The notes under the pieces: generated by a model
Seen by the model: only the letters and a program-made list of their open reading frames with translations
Database searches by the model: none
Told to the model about the DNA's origin: nothing
Shown: in pieces, positions 15,319 through 18,939 of the stretch
Numbering within the stretch: the first letter of the stretch is position 1
Layout: each line of letters begins with the position of its first letter
Assembly (NCBI GenBank): GCA_035527835.1
Contig: DATKZS010000204.1
Span: 1 to 18,939 of the forward strand
Length of the DNA stretch: 18,939 bases
Source: DATKZS01 sp035527835 [NCBI: bacterium]
GTDB lineage: Bacteria > RBG-13-61-14
Direction of reading: 5' to 3'
Translations under genes and position numbers: made by a program

Positions 15319-15379
15319 GGATAATCAGGATAAGAAAATTCCTATATTCATCCTTAACATCCTTGACATCCTTGTTTCT
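15302..15379. repeat. Inverted repeat of 'aaggat' units overlapping the PHP gene end
   Basis: The left arm (15302-15331) reads as units containing caaggat, aaggat and caggat at 9-nt spacing. The right arm (15350-15379) matches its reverse complement at 25 of 30 positions. The TAA of the PHP gene (15316-15318) and its last four codons lie in the left arm. A 12-nt piece of the right arm recurs at 141-152. Confidence 0.85.
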
Positions 15380-15450
15380 GTTCTTCTGGCCGAAGATCAT
15401 GTTAGAGGTTATGGGAGCAAACAGAGGTATCGAGAGCAAGGAGGGAGAAA

Positions 15451-16680
15451 ATGTTTGACGTATTGTTATCGCCGGAGGAGAAGGCGCTGCGCGATAAGAC
15501 GCGGGCGTTCGTGAAGAACGAGATAGACCCTCAGCTTCTGAAGGACATGGACCAGGACAAGGTGGTTTTCCCGTACGGGTTCCACCAGAAGGTGGCGCAG
15601 GCGGGTCTTTACGGGATCCGGTTTCCGAAGGAGTACGGCGGCCTGGGTCTGGGGTGGACGGCGGAGGTGGCGGCGATCATGGAGATCGGTCCGCTCGGCA
15701 TGGTGCTGGGGTGCCAGTACTCGATGCCTTCGATCGTGGGGGAGGCGCTGAACAAGTTCGGGACCGAGGCGCAGAAGAAAAAGTTCCTGGCGCCGATGCT
15801 CAAGGGCGAGCTGGTGAGCGCGGAGGCCCTGACCGAGCCGCGCGGCGGGTCCGACTTTTTCGGGGCGACCACGGTGGCGAAGAAGGACGGGAACGAGTGG
15901 GTGCTGACCGGGGCCAAGCGCTTCATCGTGGGCGCGGAGGGCGCGGACTTTTTCCTGGTTTACGCCAAGACGGCTCCGGAGAACCCGCCGCACGAGTCGC
16001 TGTCGGTGTTCATCGTGGAGCGTGACCGGGGGGTGAAGGTGGAGCACATCTTCGGGCTGATGGGGACTCGCGGCGGGGGCACGGGCCGGATCGGGTTCCA
16101 CGAGCTCCGGGTGCCCAAAGAGAACATGGTGGGTCCGGAGAACGGCGGCGCGATCATCTTCAACCAGATGATGATCCCGGAGCGGATGACGTCGGCGGCC
16201 GGCTGCGTGGGCGGGGCGCAGGCTACCCTGGACGTGGCGGCGTCGTACTCGATGAAGCGCAAGGCGTTCGGCCGTCCCATCCGGAAGTTCCAGGCGGTGA
16301 ATTTCATGGTGGCGGACTCGATCACCAAGCTGGACGCGGCGCGCGGGCTGGCTTACGCGGCGGCGCGGACCGTGGACGCCGGCCTTCCCCACCGGCGCAT
16401 GGTGAGCGAGGCCAAGAAATTCTGCACCGAGACGGCGTGGGAAGTGGTGAACAACGCCATGCAGATCATGGGCGGGATCGGCTACACCGACGTGTACCCG
16501 ATCGAGCGCGCGCTCCGCGACATCAGGCTGAGCATGATCTGGACCGGGACCTCCGAAATCATGAGCAGCCTGATCCAGCACGAGTATTACCAGGAGCTCG
16601 GAGAGATCATGAAGGACCGGCGCGACACCGAGGCCGACGCCCTGCACGGGGACCTGGAATCGGAGAAGGTGTTCGAGTAG
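15451..16680 (+). CDS. Acyl-CoA dehydrogenase
   Basis: This FAD-dependent enzyme of 409 residues introduces a 2,3 double bond into an acyl-CoA and passes electrons to electron-transfer flavoprotein. The signatures are GLYGIRFPKEYGGLG at 52-66, AEALTEPRGGSD at 124-135, MKRKAFGRPIRKFQ near 268 and MQIMGGIGYTDVYPIERALRD near 337. At the usual MCAD/SCAD catalytic position (the E of YEGT) there is Thr365 (IWTGTSEI). A Glu, Glu244 in IPERMTSAA, sits where isovaleryl-CoA and long-chain dehydrogenases place their base, suggesting that subgroup. Chain length or branching of the substrate is unknown. The start is set by AAGGAGGG (15438-15445), 5 nt before the ATG. No ETF or thiolase genes are nearby. 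Confidence 0.94.
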   Translation: MFDVLLSPEEKALRDKTRAFVKNEIDPQLLKDMDQDKVVFPYGFHQKVAQAGLYGIRFPKEYGGLGLGWTAEVAAIMEIGPLGMVLGCQYSMPSIVGEALNKFGTEAQKKKFLAPMLKGELVSAEALTEPRGGSDFFGATTVAKKDGNEWVLTGAKRFIVGAEGADFFLVYAKTAPENPPHESLSVFIVERDRGVKVEHIFGLMGTRGGGTGRIGFHELRVPKENMVGPENGGAIIFNQMMIPERMTSAAGCVGGAQATLDVAASYSMKRKAFGRPIRKFQAVNFMVADSITKLDAARGLAYAAARTVDAGLPHRRMVSEAKKFCTETAWEVVNNAMQIMGGIGYTDVYPIERALRDIRLSMIWTGTSEIMSSLIQHEYYQELGEIMKDRRDTEADALHGDLESEKVFE

Positions 16681-16753
16681 TTCTATTGGCAAGAAATTGC
16701 CGGGGGCATGTCCTTATGATAAATTCGAGAGAAAAGGAACCGGGAGCGGTCTG

Positions 16754-17002
16754 ATGCCCGTCATTGCCAGGTTTTACGGAATCGTGATCAAGATGTATTT
16801 CAAGGAGCATGGCGTGCCCCATTTCCATGCCATTTACGGAGAATACAACGGGGTTTACGAGATCCAGAGCCTGGAGATGATGGAGGGTGATTTGCCTTTG
16901 CGGGCGAGGCGGTTGGTGGAAGAGTGGGCCAAGTCATATCAGACCGAGCTCCTGGAAATGTGGCGGACCCAGACCTACAAGAGTCTTCCCGGCCTGGAGT
17001 AA
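16754..17002 (+). CDS. DUF4160 domain protein
   Basis: This protein of 82 residues carries the family signature FYGIVIKMYFKEHGVPHFHA in its first third. The remainder is helical (LRARRLVEEWAKSYQTELLEMW). No catalytic function is established for the family that I can state. A DUF2442 gene starts 8 nt after its stop, and the two families often travel as a pair, leading to suggestions of a toxin-antitoxin-like module. That is an inference, not shown here. The ATG at 16754 has only a moderate purine stretch (GGGAGCGG) upstream. Base composition is lower in GC than the neighbouring genes, which fits acquisition from elsewhere. Confidence 0.85.
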   Translation: MPVIARFYGIVIKMYFKEHGVPHFHAIYGEYNGVYEIQSLEMMEGDLPLRARRLVEEWAKSYQTELLEMWRTQTYKSLPGLE

Positions 17003-17010
17003 GTCCGGTG

Positions 17011-17316
17011 ATGAGAAGGTGCCCGAAAATTAAAAAGGTGGCCCCATTGCGGGGCAAACGCCTGCTCGTAACTTTTAATGACGGGACCATGAAGGTCTAT
17101 GATTGCAGGCCCCTGCTCGAAACCAGAGAGTTTGAGGCCCTGAAAGAGGAATGGCTTTTCAGGACGGTCCAGGCTGATGGCGGAGGTTATGGGGTCAGTT
17201 GGGGAGAAGATATTGACCTCAGCGAGTCCGAGCTATGGGAGAAGGGAGTGGCCGTGGAATCCGATGAAGCGGCCCCAGCCTCGCCGGATGGTCAGCACGG
17301 CTCTCCCATCGAATGA
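17011..17316 (+). CDS. DUF2442 domain protein
   Basis: This protein of 101 residues has a DUF2442-like core: RLLVTFNDGTMKVYDCRPLL near 17-36, a conserved F, then GGYGVSWGEDIDLSESELW near 69-87. The C-terminal 13 or so residues (AAPASPDGQHGSP) look like an unstructured extension. The start is either this ATG or the GTG directly before it at 17008; a GGAG lies about 11 nt upstream, inside the end of the DUF4160 gene. It is probably co-translated with DUF4160 and may be its functional partner. No DNA-binding motif is evident. Confidence 0.8.
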   Translation: MRRCPKIKKVAPLRGKRLLVTFNDGTMKVYDCRPLLETREFEALKEEWLFRTVQADGGGYGVSWGEDIDLSESELWEKGVAVESDEAAPASPDGQHGSPIE

Positions 17317-17395
17317 CATCCGGCGGCATTGCCCTGCTATTGTCATGAAACTTCTCAATCGGTTTTTTACCAACACTTCAGAGGAGAAAATAATA

Positions 17396-18745
17396 ATGAA
17401 AAAGACCTCATGGAACGGCACCGCCGCGTTGGTGCTCTGTGCTATCGCTCTATCCTTGTCCGGCTGTTACGTTGACGCGAGCCTGTTCAAGAAGCCGGTC
17501 GCGCTGGAGGCCGGGGCGGGCGCGCCGGAGCGGACGCCGAAGTACGAGCACGCGGGCTGGACGATCGCGCGGGCGTCTTTGCACAACCACACTATTTACA
17601 GCGACGGGAAAAGGACGCCGGAGGACCTCCTGGAGCTGGCGCGGCGGCAGGGCATGGCCATCCTGGCGATCACCGACCACCGGGAGGGCGAGATCAAAAT
17701 GGACGGGGTGCTGCGCGCGCAGGCGGGTGGGGTGGAGAAGGTCGGATACGAGGCCTACTACCAGCGCCTTGGCCAGGTGCAGGCCGCGGCGCGCGGCGAG
17801 GACATGATCGTCATCAAGGGGGTCGAGGTCAGCCCGCCTTATCTCTACAATGCCGGCAAATTTCCCGCGCTGGTGATCGCCGGCCAGTACAATCATTTCA
17901 CGGTGTACGATGTCCCCGACCCGGCCGTGCTCGCGGCAATGCCGGTGAGTCACGAGATCAACTTCAGGCCCGAGCCGTCGCCCGGCGACACGCCCTACCA
18001 GCAATTCGTGGACTACATCGCGGACCACGGCGGCATCGTGCACGCGGTGCACGCGGAATCGGCGCAGGATGAATGGATCGGGACCACGCACGTCCTTACG
18101 CCCGCGCCCGTCAAGAACCTGCACCTCAAACACCTCACCGGCTTCTCGATCACGCCGGAGGGATGGCACCAGAAGGCGGGAGGCCCGGGCGGGCTGTGGG
18201 ACACCGACTTGATCGAGTACCTGGCCGGGATGCGCGAGCGGCCGGTGTGGGCGAACGGCGACGCCGACTATCACGGGCCGCACGGCAGCCTGGCGACCTC
18301 GACCACCCTGTTTTACATGCGCGAGTTTTCCGAGGACGAGATTTACCGGTGCATGAGGCAAGGCCGGATGGTGGCCTTGCAGGGCGACGCCTTCCAGGAC
18401 ACGTATGTGGCCGAGTGGTGGGTGAGCGGCGGCGGCCGGCCAGGGAACCCGGTGATGCTGGGAGAGGAGATCGAGGTGAAGGCCGCGCCGGTGGTGCGCT
18501 TCGCGCTGGACCACCCGGTGGCGGGGACCAGGACCCGGCTCGTCAGGAACGGAGTGGTGATCCACGAAGAGCAAGGATCGGAGCTGTCGTACACCGATAT
18601 CGAGCAAGGCGAAAAAAAGGCGCCGGCCTATTACCGCGTTGAAGTTATAGGGCCGAGGAACGAGAGCGAAAAATCTTATGAGAGCGCGACCGAGCCGGAC
18701 AGCGTGCTGTTCGTGAACCCGATTTTTGTGAGGTTCAGGGATTGA
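17396..18745 (+). CDS. PHP-domain lipoprotein, predicted exported metallophosphoesterase
   Basis: The 449 residues begin with a lipoprotein signal: MKKTSWNGTAALVLCAIALS, then L-S-G-C with the acceptor Cys24. The mature protein should be anchored to a membrane outside the cytoplasm. PHP-type metal ligands follow: SLHNHTIYSDG (His63, His65, Asp70), ITDHREG (Asp94, His95), a Glu in GVEVSPP, then VHAVHAES and NGDADYHGPHG. The C-terminal 120 residues look like a beta-rich appendage. The start is chosen from GAGGAG at 17381-17386 and the lipobox; an in-frame opening extends upstream to 17177 but is not plausible. Substrate is unknown. It follows the DUF4160/DUF2442 pair by 79 nt and may have its own promoter, which I could not identify. 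Confidence 0.88.
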   Translation: MKKTSWNGTAALVLCAIALSLSGCYVDASLFKKPVALEAGAGAPERTPKYEHAGWTIARASLHNHTIYSDGKRTPEDLLELARRQGMAILAITDHREGEIKMDGVLRAQAGGVEKVGYEAYYQRLGQVQAAARGEDMIVIKGVEVSPPYLYNAGKFPALVIAGQYNHFTVYDVPDPAVLAAMPVSHEINFRPEPSPGDTPYQQFVDYIADHGGIVHAVHAESAQDEWIGTTHVLTPAPVKNLHLKHLTGFSITPEGWHQKAGGPGGLWDTDLIEYLAGMRERPVWANGDADYHGPHGSLATSTTLFYMREFSEDEIYRCMRQGRMVALQGDAFQDTYVAEWWVSGGGRPGNPVMLGEEIEVKAAPVVRFALDHPVAGTRTRLVRNGVVIHEEQGSELSYTDIEQGEKKAPAYYRVEVIGPRNESEKSYESATEPDSVLFVNPIFVRFRD

Positions 18746-18763
18746 GCGCAGCGCTTTTATTTT

Positions 18764-18939
18764 CGCACAGAGGCACAGAGCACACATAGTAATAAAATCA
18801 TACTTGTCCAAAATAGACATCAAGAAAAACGCCAAGACGCGAAGAGCGCCAAGGTTCGCCAAGTAAAACCGGATGTTTCTTGGCGGCAAGTCTCGGAAAA
18901 AGACGCATCGCCTTGACTCCAACCTGCTTGGCGAACCCG
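18764..18939. repeat. Repeat arms of two further families at the window edge
   Basis: Positions 18764-18786 hold 'cgcacagaggcacagagc' units without a visible opposite arm. Positions 18826-18854 hold three units of the cgccaag type (acgccaag, acgcgaagag, cgccaagg). An 11-nt segment at 18853-18863 (ggttcgccaag) is the exact reverse complement of 18927-18937, so an inverted repeat is present and its outer arm may be cut by the window end. No coding region is seen in this 194-nt stretch. Confidence 0.7.

Noticed and set aside
1-15379. CRISPR array
   Set aside because: The repeats are paired inverted arms with short internal periods. There are no regularly spaced direct repeats with unique spacers and no cas genes.
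15466-16692. Minus-strand open frames opposite the acyl-CoA dehydrogenase, and at 3563-4957 and 17450-18922
   Set aside because: They mirror well-supported + strand enzymes, have biased composition and no recognisable start signals.
16688-16701. Small hairpin (ggcaa-gaaa-ttgcc) after the acyl-CoA dehydrogenase as a terminator
   Set aside because: The stem is only 5 bp and is followed by G residues rather than a T-run.
17177-17395. N-terminal extension of the PHP lipoprotein into the DUF2442 gene
   Set aside because: It would overlap a supported gene in another frame and bury the lipoprotein signal. The ATG at 17396 has a good ribosome site.
18745-18763. agcg-cag-cgct followed by tttatttt as an intrinsic terminator after the lipoprotein gene
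   Set aside because: A 4-bp stem is too weak to support by itself. It may still assist termination, but I cannot claim it.

Overview
The window is about 19 kb of high-GC DNA (roughly two thirds G+C by eye). It carries 14 protein-coding genes, all on the + strand, packed closely, with no rRNA, tRNA, CRISPR array or transposase. The order nnr-tsaE-lysC-cimA, a DUF4388/J-like/TPR protein next to a PilZ-like protein, a fused FAD/Fe-S oxidase and a long-form NadA suggest a deltaproteobacterial-type genome (Desulfobacterota/Myxococcota or a nearby candidate lineage). This assignment is an inference from gene content only.

Layout. 168-5272 is a housekeeping and amino-acid block: NAD(P)HX repair (nnr), tRNA t6A synthesis (tsaE), aspartate kinase (lysC) and citramalate synthase (cimA). 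Together lysC and cimA feed aspartate-family synthesis and threonine-independent isoleucine synthesis. 5229-8421 holds a ComEA-like helix-hairpin-helix protein, the DUF4388-(degenerate J)-TPR protein and a PilZ-like protein; the last two look like a signalling or regulatory pair. 8590-10200 is a secreted type-B carboxylesterase. 10442-13309 is a single-chain FAD-linked oxidase with a GlcF-like Fe-S half. 13400-15318 is nadA translationally coupled to a cytosolic PHP phosphoesterase. 15451-16680 is an acyl-CoA dehydrogenase. 16754-17316 is a small DUF4160/DUF2442 pair. 17396-18745 is a PHP-domain lipoprotein.

The most unusual feature is the repeats. Six spacers (before nnr, after tsaE, before and after the esterase, and on either side of the nadA-PHP pair) hold long inverted repeats. 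They belong to at least five sequence families, and most arms are built from three imperfect 8-10 nt units. A seventh region, at the right edge, has further arms of the same style and may be cut by the window end. Several arms run into the preceding gene and supply its last codons or its stop codon. In addition, the FAD/Fe-S oxidase gene contains two copies of a 71-nt hairpin-bearing repeat, both in the same reading frame. Each adds about 24 residues of nearly the same peptide at two unrelated places in one protein. This resembles the in-frame Rickettsia palindromic elements and is the best candidate here for something undescribed.

No gene-free stretch exceeds 300 bases. The longest are 10201-10441 (one 33-bp-arm inverted repeat, then about 120 nt with nothing I recognise), 18746-18939 (repeat arms only), 8422-8589 (a perfect 23-bp inverted repeat), 1-167 (an inverted repeat and the nnr ribosome binding site) and 15319-15450 (an inverted repeat and the acyl-CoA dehydrogenase ribosome binding site).
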